Source: Onchocerca lupi
Taxonomy: Eukaryota; Nematoda; Chromadorea; Rhabditida; Onchocercidae
Length of the DNA: 64,000 bases
Reading direction: 5' to 3'
NCBI GenBank assembly: GCA_028564675.1
Contig: JAOVVO010000107.1
Location: 1-64,000, forward strand
Of this stretch, positions 51,901 to 63,557 are shown in pieces; the stretch's first letter is position 1; each line of letters starts with the position of its first letter. Below the pieces are notes generated by a model. That model did not search any database, was not told the origin of the DNA, and saw only the letters and a list, made by a program, of their open reading frames with translations. The translations under genes and the position numbers were made by a program.

Positions 51901-54739
51901 GCTTCATTTGCTTTTTTCCGAAATTTAAATTTTTGAGTAACACAAATGAGTTGACACAAATGTAGTACTCAAAATTTCATTAAAAAAAATTCCATTAAGA
52001 ACAGATTCGGATATATTTTAGGGTTGTTCGCTTACGAAATCCGTGGGGTGCATTTACTTGGAATGGACCTTGGTGTGATACTTGGTCAGGTTGGGATGAA
52101 TCTAGTCGTCGAATTTTGTTACCAGATGGTCCGGAAGCAGGAGCATTCTGGATGCCTTTCGCAGATTTTATGCAGCGATTTGATTCTGTGAGTTTTGAAG
52201 ACATCTTTAACTCAAAAACTTCTATATGTGAATATTTCATCTCTTGTTTGTGATTTTCCGTTACAATGACTCATCGACGTCTTTCTGAAATGATCGTTTC
52301 AAGTAAGCCAATGTATTTCAATACATTAGATATCTACAGAGCGAAACAGTAATTCAGGTCGAAGTGGCAAAGGTACGATCAGCACAAGGTTGGAAAGAAC
52401 TTCGGGTTGATTGTTCGATACCCCAATTTTGGGGTAAGGAAGATATTTTGTAAGTCATTTGTACTTTCTCTTTCTCTTAGGATTTCTCTTGATTTTTAGG
52501 TTCTCTGTTGTTTTTCGATCTGATTTTTTCCATAATCATCACTTAAATTAACTTTATGATGTAAAGTTCTACTTTCTTAAAATGTGGGGAATTACGCTTT
52601 TGTTTTTCTGTCTAATTTTTCTGTCTTTTCTGTCTTATTTTTTTTCTGTCTAATTTTTTTTCCAATTAATTTTTTTTAAAACTTTTTAGAGGTTTTCAAC
52701 TTCAAATCGAAGAGCCTACGGAACTGGCCATTACTGTTTATCAGAAAGGATCTCGTGTTCGATGTGATAGTGATATAATGGTATTGCTTCATAAAAATGT
52801 CACATCCAGTACGCGAATAGGTGAACTTATCGTAAGGTAAATTTTGCAGGACTTTTTTTCAAATTCATCTTGGTGGAAGGGAACTATTGAAAACTTATTC
52901 ATATAATTTTTCACTCACTTTTTAATTTAGGCAACCTTTATTCATATAAGGTATCATTTATATAAGCTGTGTAAGGTATGGTGTTGAACATCCGTGCTGA
53001 TCGAAAAAATAGAATATATGAATTATTGATTTATTATTGATTTTTTTCTTTTTTTACGAAAGTCAATGTATGACCGGAACACAGTTTTACACGATACGAG
53101 GGATGTAATGCACTGAAACGGTGGTAATGCCGGACGATCATTTGAAGGCACTATTTTTAAATAAATTTAAGGATTTTTCCAATTTTAAAACGGTTCGTTA
53201 TTTTGAGAAACTTCATGTATTTTTTTGCAGATCATTCCGCCGCAGTATAGCATTTGCAAGTACCAAGGATGTTTTTTTACATGGTCCAGCTTTGTACACT
53301 ATACTTGTTGTATCCTTCAGTAACATGTCGGATCCAGTTTCAGTTGAAACTGTTATTGCTCTTCATAGGTGAATGTCTTTAAAAAAATTCAGAAAAAATT
53401 TCGAAAAAAAATCTTGAAACTTAGTTTTTAGCGGTTGTTAAAAAGGTTAAAAAATTGATTGCACTATAAATAAATTGATGTCACAGAATTAAAAAAACAT
53501 TAAAAAATATAATAATCTCAAAAAGTATTCCAAGTTTTGAGTTATAATAATGCCTAATTTAAACCATCAAATAATGCGTATATTTTAGATAATGCATACT
53601 TAAATTGTTGTATTAAAAAAATCACAATCTTTCAAAAATATCTTTTTAGTGCAAAAATGGTAATGATGGAAGCTTACTATTTTTCATCATCAATTATTGC
53701 ACAGTCGATGATTGAAATGTGTTTGAAAGAGGGCCATGAAGTTCCGGTGAGTTATGTAAAGTTTCGACTGGAATGCTTTTTTGGTTTTTGTTTATTTAAT
53801 TTATCTTTGCCTATGCTTATTTTGTTTCCATTTATAAGCTGTTAATGAAAAGAAATTTTTTTTTAGATAGTCTATGATTTGATAATTAAATATTTATGCA
53901 AATTTTTTATTATTCTCCAGGTTATTATTCGAAAATATGTTACGTAGGTCTATATACAATATTAAATTAAGTAAATATTAAATGAAATGAAAAATATCGC
54001 AACTCACTTTTTAGTGTTCGTTTTTCCGCTATAAGTAGCTTATTTAGATACTATTACATCTGAAGACTTAAATATTTAAATAAATTGTCTTCAGGGCTTA
54101 AATGGTACAATTACTCGTTATGTGTCAAAGGACTTTGGTGGACATATATTAATGGTCGAAAATCATCACCAGCGGGAATTTCTACATGTAACATTTAGCT
54201 TTTGTTGGAATTATAATCCGAAATCTTCATTTGAAATGTTTCTTCACTATTTAAATTTATTTACAAATATTTTAATTCTAATTATTTTAAATATATCTTG
54301 TTCAGGTTTATTGCGACTGCTCGCAATCAACTAACGTACTTTCAACACGTGCAAGTCTTACTTCATTGGATGTAATACCACCAATGCATCGTCAGGTTTA
54401 CTTTTCTGTTTCCTTCTATTCTTCTTGAATTTGTAACTTTTATTTGAACTGGAATTTAAGTCAATTTCATAAAAAAATGCAGAAATAGCAGTCTATTCCA
54501 AAAACTGAAAAAAAAAAAAAAAAGTGTTTCAGATTTTGATGCTGCTGACACATTTTGAAATGACTCAAATGTATTCCATTCAGCATAACCTAAAGCAGCG
54601 TCTTGCATCTTCACAAGGTTTGCAAGATTGGTTATCATTTGCGCCTAGTCGATTATCTCTACCTGCAACTACAGAGCACGTTCCAGTTATTCAAGATCCC
54701 TGCATTAGTTCACTTCATAAGCCTCGTAGGATCGGGTAA
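48967..54739 (+). CDS. Calpain-15/SOL-type cysteine protease (16 exons, 717 aa)
   Basis: Cytosolic protease of the small-optic-lobes calpain branch. Exons: 48967-49114, 49363-49487, 49725-49837, 50090-50295, 50609-50726, 50841-50943, 51214-51389, 51760-51894, 52022-52187, 52358-52449, 52690-52836, 53231-53368, 53650-53746, 54095-54187, 54306-54395, 54533-54739 (TAA). The N-terminus is one RanBP2 zinc finger: W6-S-C8, C11, N15, C22, C25. A Ser/Ala-rich linker follows, then YDRIVRFC and MPFIDDSFPH opening the protease core. The triad is intact: Cys203 (GNCWFLSAL), His361 (GLQIRHAYS), Asn381 (RNPWG). The C-terminal about 330 residues lack EF-hands and match the SOL homology region, ending HKPRRIG. 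It is shorter than fly and human relatives, mainly because only one zinc finger is present. The intron after 51894 needs a GC donor. The ATG is the first in frame after an acceptor at 48927. Confidence 0.93.
51895..52021 (+). other. Putative GC-AG intron in the calpain gene
   Basis: The exon must end ...CAG AG and the next must begin G GTT GTT CGC to encode RVVRLRNPWG. The base pair after the exon is GC (AG|GCACGT); the only nearby GT (51900) would throw the catalytic-Asn exon out of frame. Confidence 0.7.
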
Positions 54740-55239
54740 TCTTTTTCTCATTTTTTCAATTTCATTTTTTTTTGATGAAATTCTAACTTACTCGGATTTA
54801 TTCTTAACTTTCTGTAAAGAATCTTTTGTCCATTCGAATTTTTGATAAAATTAGAGTCTTCAGTCTGCAAAATTTGAACTTATAAAAATATTTGGACGAA
54901 ATTCCTTTGTGGGATATGAAATTTCTATAAAAGATTAAATTTTACCACGAAATTTCCGTTTTTTCAGTGTTGGTAATTCAGTCAATTAAATTACTTTGTA
55001 TTTGTGATATTTCTATAATGTTAAATGTGATATTTTTGAAATGTTCACTGTGATTTCTACTTTTCTTGACGACATATTCTTATGTCTAATTCGACTTTTT
55101 TTTTTTCTGTAGAACTATTAAATTACTGTCACAAAGTTTCCGAGTAATGTCTTGTCATTTTTATGCTAGCACTGAAATCCTAGTTAAGGCCATTTCTGTA
55201 GAAATAAATCTTAGAAATATCAAATACAAAAAATACGGA

Positions 55240-55272
55240 ATAAACTCATATGACATATTCATATGAGTTTAT
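55240..55272. repeat. Perfect inverted repeat, 14-bp arms, 5-bp loop
   Basis: ATAAACTCATATGA (55240-55253), spacer CATAT, then TCATATGAGTTTAT (55259-55272). A third copy of the right arm occurs at about 55280-55293. Confidence 0.9.
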
Positions 55273-56527
55273 AATGAGTTTCATATGAGTTTATCTAACT
55301 TTATCTCTACTGAACATCTAATGTTTTGGCTTACATCGTAAAGTGCGGCAATAATATTTAATATAAATGGTTTTCGTTTAGAACGCTTACTGCCTAGTGG
55401 CAGTTTGATAGAGGCATTAATTTTCTTCATTTAAGGACTTAAATATTGAATAACTAGTAATTAGTTTTAGAGATTTGATATTATTCGTTTTTGTCAATAA
55501 AACTGCCATTTTAAAATGAATTTGGATTTTTGCCTTTTGCTGGCTGCTCATTTTATAGCTGTGTTAAACACTTTCTTTGGTAATCATTGTGAAAGAATAT
55601 ATGTTGTATGTATGCGGTTTTATGCAAACTGATAGATTTTTTCGAAATTTGCAATCGGAGAAATAGGTTGAAAGATTCGAGTGTATATTGTTTTGTGCAA
55701 TGAAAAATGTAATTGAACTCTGCAAATTATATTGTAATTTTTTGTTTATTGTGATTAAATTTTGAATTCTTTCTAGCAAACTAAAGAAGTCTAAATCCAA
55801 AAATATTTAATTTAAGGAATTGATTTTTTAGCAAGAAATCTATAACTGGAAAATTTGAAAAAGTCAGAAAGTTATTTTGCAAATCGAATCTTAGGTTCAG
55901 TACTTCAAAAAAGCTTCTTGAAATGCCTGCATTCCGAAATTCATACTAGAATATTTTGAAATTCTTTTACGTTTTAATTTATATATGTACTTTTTATGAT
56001 AATACTTTGAATAAAGGAAATAATTCCGATTCAAAATGATCATGATCGTTGTGCTTATAAATCAGATAATAAAAATCATCGATATATCTTGTTTAAAATT
56101 TGAAAATATAAATAAAAAAATCTTTAAGAATGAGTGAGTTTTTATATCTCACTCAATTAGAAATAGGAGTCAGCCACTGATCCTGTGCTCGAATCTGTGG
56201 GAAATGCGTTTGATATCGAGAATCAAATACCTTAACGCAGATTCCAATGATATTTTTGTATCATATTACTTGCTACAAATGTGCTTACGTTTGCATGTGT
56301 TTGTACGTTAATCTTAGAACGTCTTACTTAATTGCTATATTCAAAAATTCAGAATTGTCTAGTCTGATTAATTCGAAAATTTTTAATAATTCGTAGCAGA
56401 TATGCAAAAATTTTTAAATTACCTTCTCTGTCATTTTAATAATACTTTGGAATATCTTTCGTTCATTTTTCTAAATAAGATCAATTTGGATATTTCTTCA
56501 AAATATTCATACATTGTTTTAATTTGT

Positions 56528-56703
56528 CATTCAGTGAATATTGAATGGTCTATATCTTTGATAAGTTAACCGGTGAATTTGAATTTCAGACAGTACTAGT
56601 ATTATTATTCTATTTCATATATTGTGTCAAACTTTGAGAATTACTGACTTTTTTTTTCTTTTTAAGTTATCAAAGATATAGACCATTCAATACTCACTGG
56701 ATG
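56528..56703. repeat. Long near-perfect inverted repeat, 42-bp arms, 92-bp loop
   Basis: The arm at 56528-56569 (core TTGAATGGTCTATATCTTTG) is the reverse complement of 56662-56703 with three mismatches in 42. The loop is AT-rich and has no open frame of note. It could be a foldback/MITE-type element or a structured RNA; the sequence alone does not decide. Confidence 0.9.
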
Positions 56704-56984
56704 AAAAAAAAAAATCCCCCGAAATGCTGTAGAATATATCTATATGATTGAAATATTTGATTGTAAAAGAGAAAAAAGTGATAGCTAAAAATGGAATAAT
56801 ATAAGCGTGTCTATTTTTAATAACGTTACATTTTCATGTATTGAGAAATTTTTCAGTATTAATTCATGTTGATGAGTAGATCATTCAATAGAAATGTCAC
56901 ATTTAAAATATAAGATTTAATTAAAAGAATGAATTTGTCATGTATTCGTTCTTCCTATTTTTACAGATTTTTTAAAACACGTCA

Positions 56985-58080
56985 TACTGGCCACGGTGTT
57001 AAGTGAAGATAGGCCAGTAGCACTGGAATTACGAATGGGATATTTGTTCGAGAGATAAGTAGAATCAGCATGGAGACGGGGAATGATGCTCCGAGTTTAT
57101 GCCGTAAGCAGAGCAATCACAGCAAATTTACTAGTATTTACACACTATAATTGGCTAAGGTTTGTTGCTACGATTCGGGAATAGAACAGTTCGGAACTTC
57201 AGTTCGATACAATTCGGAGTTCAGACCGATACAGTTTTTCGATATAGCAACAGTTTGGAGTTAAGACCGACATAGCTGTTCGGCATAGCAACAGCTCGGA
57301 GTTCATGATCGAACGCAATTGTTCGATATAGCAACAGTTCGGAGTTCAGACCGACACAGTTGTTCGAAATAGCAACAGTTCGGAGTTCAGATCGACACTT
57401 TTGTTCGATACGGCAACAGCTCGGAGTACAGATCGACGTAGTTCTTCGATATAGCAAGAATTCGGAGTTCAGACCGACACAGTTGTTCGATATAGCAACA
57501 GTTCGGAATTCAGACCGACACAGTTGTTCGATATAGCAACAGTTCGGAATTCAGACCGACACAGTTCGATATAGCAACAGTTCGGAGTTCAGGCGACGCA
57601 ATTGTTCGATATAGCAACAATTCGGAGTTCAAAATTACAGAATTCGGAGTTCAGACATAGTTATTCGATGTACAGCAGTTCGGAGTTCAGATGGACACAG
57701 TTGTTCGATATAGCTGCAGTTCGAAGTTCAGACCGACACCGTTGTTCGATATAGCAACAATTCGAGTTCAAATTGGCATAGTTATTCGACATCGTAGCAA
57801 TTCGTCGCAACTCGACATTAGGAGCAATTTCGAAGACAGTTCGACGGCAATAGGAACCACAATGCAACGGCACGAGCAACAGTTCAACAGGAGCTTTCGC
57901 AGTGATAAAGCGAAAGGAAAACGACAGTTACGAAGGATAGATACGACAACGTAGTAAGCATTTAGACGACTGTTTTCAATCTTTGATTATTTATCGTGTA
58001 TTGTTCATTTAATCCTTACCATTATATAAATGCAATATTGTGTATTATAAATTCAATAAAAGCTATTATTGACCTAGCAG
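56985..58080 (+). mobile_element. Candidate solo-LTR-like element (low certainty)
   Basis: A block much richer in G and C than its surroundings. The left edge has the hairpin ACTGGCC...GGCCAGT (56986-57019). The middle is a 41-bp minisatellite resembling U3 repeats. The right part has TATATAAA (58023-58030) and AATAAA (58055-58060) about 30 bp apart, as in an LTR promoter/R region. No integrase, reverse transcriptase or gag frame is present, no second LTR is in the window, and I could not identify clear target-site duplications. The boundaries are therefore approximate; a non-LTR satellite island is the main alternative. Confidence 0.35.
57180..57790. repeat. 41-bp minisatellite, about 15 copies
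   Basis: Unit of the form TTGTTCGATATAGCAACAG followed by TTCGGAGTTCAGACCGACACAG; for example TTGTTCG starts at 57319, 57360 and 57401 (period 41). Copies vary by point changes and a few are shortened. The unit length is not a multiple of three, so the open frames running through it on both strands are not evidence for a protein. Confidence 0.92.
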
Positions 58081-58556
58081 AATCACAATAGCAAAATGAA
58101 TCAATCTCCAAACTACAAACAAATAAGAGGATCGTTTCCCTGGAATCATACAAATGATTTTCCAACATATGGCAGTAATAAATTTTGAGGATAAATGGAA
58201 ACTTCTTATTGTCCTTTTTCCATTCTTCAGTTCATCTCGCTTGTTCATTTTCGAAATTTTTCCTCCTTTATTTGGATATCATATTATTCATAATCGTCAC
58301 ACATTACAACCCATTTATCATATCAATTTTTCGTTGGTTTTTATTATCTTTATAAATATTTTTAAATCATTTCCTAGCGATATTATCATCTAGATAATCT
58401 TTTTCATAATTTTAAAACAATTTAAATCGACATTTTTCATCTTGGCACTTTGAAAAATTTACTTTTTATGTAAGCGATTTGGAAATATGAAAATCACCAG
58501 ACAGATGACTCTTCACTCAATTATATCTACTTAATTGTATTGGCTTTTTTTGTTGA

Positions 58557-58690
58557 TGAAATTCCTTATTAACATATTTTATATTCTATTCTGAAATCCC
58601 TCACTAGCATATTTTATACTTTATCCTGAAATTCCTCGTTAACATATTTTAAAACTTATCTTGAAACTCCTTATTAGCTTATTTTAAACG
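58557..58690. repeat. Four-copy 35-bp tandem repeat
   Basis: TGAAATTCC-like starts at 58557, 58592, 58627 and 58662, exactly 35 bp apart. Each unit continues TTATTAACATATTTTA or a near variant. Confidence 0.9.
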
Positions 58691-61600
58691 ATTACTTTCA
58701 GAAATTGCTTTCTGTAGCTCATTTCTGGAAAAAATATGTGCAAATAAATTTAATGATTACTTTTTTACAAATGCAGTTTAAGTATCATTTTTTTTTTTAT
58801 ATCTCCAATGAAAGAGAGAGAGAGAGTCTGAGACTAACATATCCCGTATTATACGGTATTTTATGTTTCAAGAAATAGAGGAAAACTTTTTTTTTTTTTT
58901 TGAAAACTTTCGCATTAAGAGAATCAAATGGAATTCAAGCAGCGATTATTCAATTACTTTCTTATGCTTAGGAGTAAACAGTACAAATAATTTAAATAAA
59001 TTGAAGAAAAATGATCTAAAGATAAGTCTTGGCTATGAATCATCAATGACTTTCACGAATGTTTGAGAGTCTTTCTGAAAGAGTTCCTATGTACATATTT
59101 CTGGCATGATACAGAGAAATAAACTATCAGAAAGTTCAAGAAGTAGAATTTTAAATTTCATGTGTTAAATTCGATACTATCAGTTAGCCGCATTATCTGA
59201 TAAAATATACACGGCTGGTTTGGAAAAAAATTCTTAATTAAACAAAAAAAAAAAAATAAATTTTTAAATACAAGAAACAAAGAAATTGATGAAGATTTTA
59301 CACCTCATTAATTAATTAAAAAAATTAATTTTCAAAATGATCTTCATCATTTTGAAATGATAACAAGATGAGGCAAAAAAATTTTTATGCAAAAATTGAA
59401 ATGTTTTCAAATATTGCTAAAATAAATACGATGCGCAGTTCTTGCTGAACTTGTCAATATTATCAAGATCAAATAGATGAAATCGATCTTATATTTTACT
59501 TGATAATTCGACAATGTATCTGTCAAAATGATGAAGTTTGGAGAGGGAATTTATATTACAGATATAGAATGAGGAAGAAGAGATTAAATTTTGTGTTATA
59601 AAGTTTTAATGATTTTCCGTTTTTACAGTTCACTCAGAATGTCAAGCAAAAAAAAAAAAAAAAAAAAAAAAAACAAAATTTCCTTTCTTCTTTTCAAAAT
59701 GTTATTTTTATTGGTTCATGAATTTGAGTTGTTTGATATTTTTTATTTTTAAAAAATTAATGAAAGAATGTATTCGATTTCAGGTGCTGTCGCTGAACTT
59801 CTTGAGAACTTCTATCTGATCCATGTTTTAAACTTTTGAAACAACGAATATGTAGTTTTCGATTATTTCATTCTAATAATTTAATCTTTTGATGATAAAT
59901 TCACAAAAATATTATATTCAACAAATTTCTTAATTTTGAATTATATACCTTACTAGGTAAATATTCGTGTATGCAATTAACATATACCATTTTATTTATG
60001 TTGTGATTCCATCAAAAATTTTATCAAAATCGGATTCCTAATGAGATTTTTAGACATTTTAGCAAGAAATTCATGAATTTAAAATTATCATTTCGTCATA
60101 TTTTTTTTTTAGATTTAGGACGACCAAAAGCAGATAAAATACTATGCTGAAAAGAAAAATTTATTCAATTGAAAAGAAATTTATTCAGCCACCTTAATTT
60201 ACAAATCGAGAAAATGAAAATTTTGACGCTAATCAAATATAAGGCAATGCAATTCTCCAAAATCGAATTTAATCAAAATTCCTTTGCTTTCTAAAAATTT
60301 TTAATGGAAGAAATTTTTATATCAAGAATTTACTTGAGAAATTGATTTAAAAAAAGAAAAATGATTAATGATTTTGTCGTAAAAACTTTTTTAAAGAATT
60401 TTTTGAAATTCGATTCATAGTTGCAACAATTGTATTTTTTATTAAAATATTTTTCTTTAACATTTTTCAATCCAATTATATGCTATTCATTTTTAATTAA
60501 TCTTTTATTCTAGCTAATTGAAAAAGTTTTCTTCATGAAAACAAAATTATGAAAAAAATTCCATCAATTTATCAATTTTTTTCACCATTTTCTTCTCTTT
60601 TTTTTTTTTCATCATAATTTTTCGTTATAGAATCATTGTTATAGAAGCACTTTATAGAATCAGAATCACCATTATATTCAACATTAAATTATAGAATTTT
60701 TTTTTATAGAATCATCATTACATAATCATAATTTTTCAACATAAAATTACTGTTATAGAAATAATAAAATGAGCATGGAACTAAGTGATAAAATCGTAAT
60801 TCTTTTGTTATATAATCATAGCACAGAATCATCATTACAAAATCATGTTATAGAATCATTATCATAAAATCATAATTTTTTGTTCTAAAATTATGCAATG
60901 CATCATATTTGATACCGAGTTGAAGAATAGATTGATCGAATTGAATTACTGAATTATATAGTGAATTTCTCGAAATATAACAAAACAATTCTAATTTTTT
61001 TTTTTTTTTTTGAAAATAAAATTCTTTTGCAAAATTTAATTACAAAATTATTTTATGTTAAAATCAATTTGTCTGTATGAGTGTTTATCCATTTGCTTGA
61101 ATTGGACTTAATTTTGTAAATTTTTTACTAAGCTAAAAAAATTTGTGATAATTTTTTGTTATTGTTTTGAAGCAAAGTGCCTTAATAAATCATCAGCAAA
61201 GTATTTTTTCTTTATTCAAATTAAATTCATTTTATTTATTTCCTTTGTAGTATATGAAAAAAAAAATGCTTTAAAAAAAAAACATAGAAGTTTTCATTTT
61301 TTTCAAAATATTTTGCGAGCGAAAGGAGAAGATGGGAAAAAGAGAAAGAAGAAAATTGCTTTTCTGAATTTTATAATCAAACTTTTGAAATTTTATAGTC
61401 CTTTCAAGTGCAACCATTTGGTACTATCTAAAAGTTTCAATTTATTCTCTTCAAAATGCTTTCTTTTTTTTTTTTCAAAATCAATGGAATAAGCTGAGAA
61501 ATGGTTTAATTGAAATGCGATTCAATCAATATTTGAAATTTTTTTTTTTTAATATAACTACGTTCAGCGATTAATTAAGTCTCTAATTCGAACTGAATTT

Positions 61601-62506
61601 AGGAATTCTATAGAGCTGAAATTAAAATTAAAGATTCATATCAGGTTTTGATCAATTTAAGGAATTATCAGAAAATAGTCCATTATCATACTTATTTAGC
61701 AGCAAATACACATACTAATATATGAAATTGATTAATTTTTACCAAACTAATAGATATGCCAATATGATATTGATTAATGATATTGATTTTAAGTGACATT
61801 AATTAATTATCCCCAAAATTGACCATTGTTTGACATAAGAATACAAACCAATAATCTATCATGGAATGAAGTAATTTAAACAAATATTCAATCATGGTTA
61901 CATTAATCATTTTTAAATGTCAGTTTTTTTTTTTAAACTTTTTCATTTTAAATCATTTCAGTATCATAAATTTTTCTCGGTCTGATAATTAAACCAAGTT
62001 TAAAAACAATTATAATTTATAAATTGTCAAAAATTTTGATAAAATTTCATGAAAAATTTTAAAAAAAAAGTGCTAAAATTTAGCCATTCTTTTGATCCTA
62101 ATTTATTTTTCTGCTATTCTTGCCTTTTTTTTTTCTTCAACGAAACTAATGAAAATGCTCAAAGACAATAGCCATATTATTGATTAATTATATTATTGAA
62201 ATTATTGATTTATTTAGTAAACAAATTATGAGAAATATTATGAATAAATTTGAAACGGATAGATGAATGTTGGCTATAACTGATGAACCGGTATTGCATA
62301 ATTCTTGAGCACAAAAGCATTTTTTCATCCCTTTCAATCTACAAAAATTGTAAAATAAGAAAAAAGGAAAAAAAAATGATAAAATTAAATAAAATTAAAA
62401 ATATATCATATTCTACTATTCATGATTCCATGAATTTTATCTCTTATCAACAGCTTATCAGCATATCATTTGCTTAGAAGCTATAATTATCAAAAATTAA
62501 AAGATT

Positions 62507-63557
62507 TTACTTCCAAACATCCATAATAACACATTCGCCATCTTTGAGTTTTCGCTCCTCAGAATCTGCACAACGTTTTTCGACATAGTATGAACCATCC
62601 TGAAAATTTTAAAACTTTTTTTTTTTTTTTTTGAAATAATGAAATCTATAAAAAGTATTTTTTTTTTGATGGTAATTGAAAGATTAGGGATTTTTTCGAA
62701 TTTTAAAATTGCAAAATAACTGCTAAATAGGCTATTTGCCGTAATATTTTCATTTTATAGTAATGTTTAAAATTTATCAAAAATGCTTGGAACATAAAAA
62801 TATAACTTTGATAATTAAATTTTTCAAAATAAGCTTGAGATAATCAATTTCAACTTATCAAAAAAGTCAATTTCAACTTTCCAAAAAGTTTTCTAATAAT
62901 CATTTAAACGTAATTAAAAATAATTAAGAATATAAAATAAGAAGATACAAAGTGTGCTCAGCGAATCCTTTCAAATATCCTTCAACTTTTTCTACAGTCC
63001 TTTAAATTCAAGTGTGAACAAATTGAACTATTAATCATTATCAAATAGCTTTATCATTTTATTTCCAAAAAGCATCGAAATATTATCATTCAATCTATTA
63101 CTTAAAAAAAGTATTGAATTCGCAGAAAGCATTTAAATTGGAAATGATTTTTACGATTTTTTTTTTTTATCATTCAAATGATTGATGATGTATTTTAAGA
63201 TAATGAAGATTTCACTTATTATTATTATGCATCAAGTTTAGCTGTCATAGAATGAAGATTCGAAAAATTTTGTCATCAAAAGACATCCGACAGAATCTGC
63301 AAATATCTCATCCTTATTCAATAATTAATTAATTAATTAATTAAGTAATGATAATGCAAATAGCAACATACCGCATTTAATGCGGTAACCGAAATACAAC
63401 CATTCGGAATTCCACTACCGGAACAGTTTATTCTTTTTGGTTCACCTTTACAGGTAGCTGTTGGAGCACTCAAAAAAACACCACATGAATAGCACTGAAA
63501 CGGTGATGATGAAAATGCAACCGGAAATATTGATAACCATAATAATATTAATAGCAT
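62507..63557 (-). CDS. Small secreted Ly6/uPAR-like protein
   Basis: Two exons: 63557-63372 and 62599-62507 (TAA), 92 residues. The N-terminus MLLILLWLSIFPVAFSSS is a signal peptide. The mature part opens QCYSCG, the usual start of Ly6/three-finger domains, and has seven cysteines (22, 25, 36, 45, 54, 72, 85). The expected CC-x-x-D-x-CN ending is absent. The last codons TGG AAG TAA also read as a splice donor (AA|GTAAAA), so a further exon with the final cysteines, and perhaps a GPI signal, may lie left of 62507; I did not find it. The ATG is only 2 bp after TTTCCAG, a trans-splice-type acceptor. A role as an extracellular or membrane-tethered ligand or modulator is family inference. Confidence 0.7.

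Larger units (their letters stand above)
54740..62506. other. 7.8-kb non-coding region after the calpain gene
   Basis: It holds the calpain 3' UTR, a 14-bp-stem hairpin (55240), a 42-bp-arm inverted repeat (56528), a GC-richer LTR-like element with a minisatellite (about 56985-58080), a 35-bp tandem repeat (58557) and an ATAGAATCAT-type repeat patch (about 60625-60900). No exon with recognisable protein and supported splice sites was found. Confidence 0.55.

Noticed and set aside
53121..53372. Longer frame reading upstream of calpain exon 53231
   Set aside because: The upstream part is intron: the acceptor TTTTTTGCAG at 53230 and phase from the previous exon fit the shorter exon.
57221..57954. 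Open frames on both strands through the minisatellite, one ending in a basic tail
   Set aside because: The 41-bp unit changes frame at every copy; frames are open by composition, not by selection.
59784..60150. Possible small exons (AVAELLENFYL; LGRPKADKILC) after acceptor-like AGs
   Set aside because: Too short, no matching donors or family, and no phase-consistent chain could be built.
61145..61492. 115-codon plus-strand open frame
   Set aside because: Phe/Lys-rich translation of homopolymer-rich DNA; no recognisable domain.
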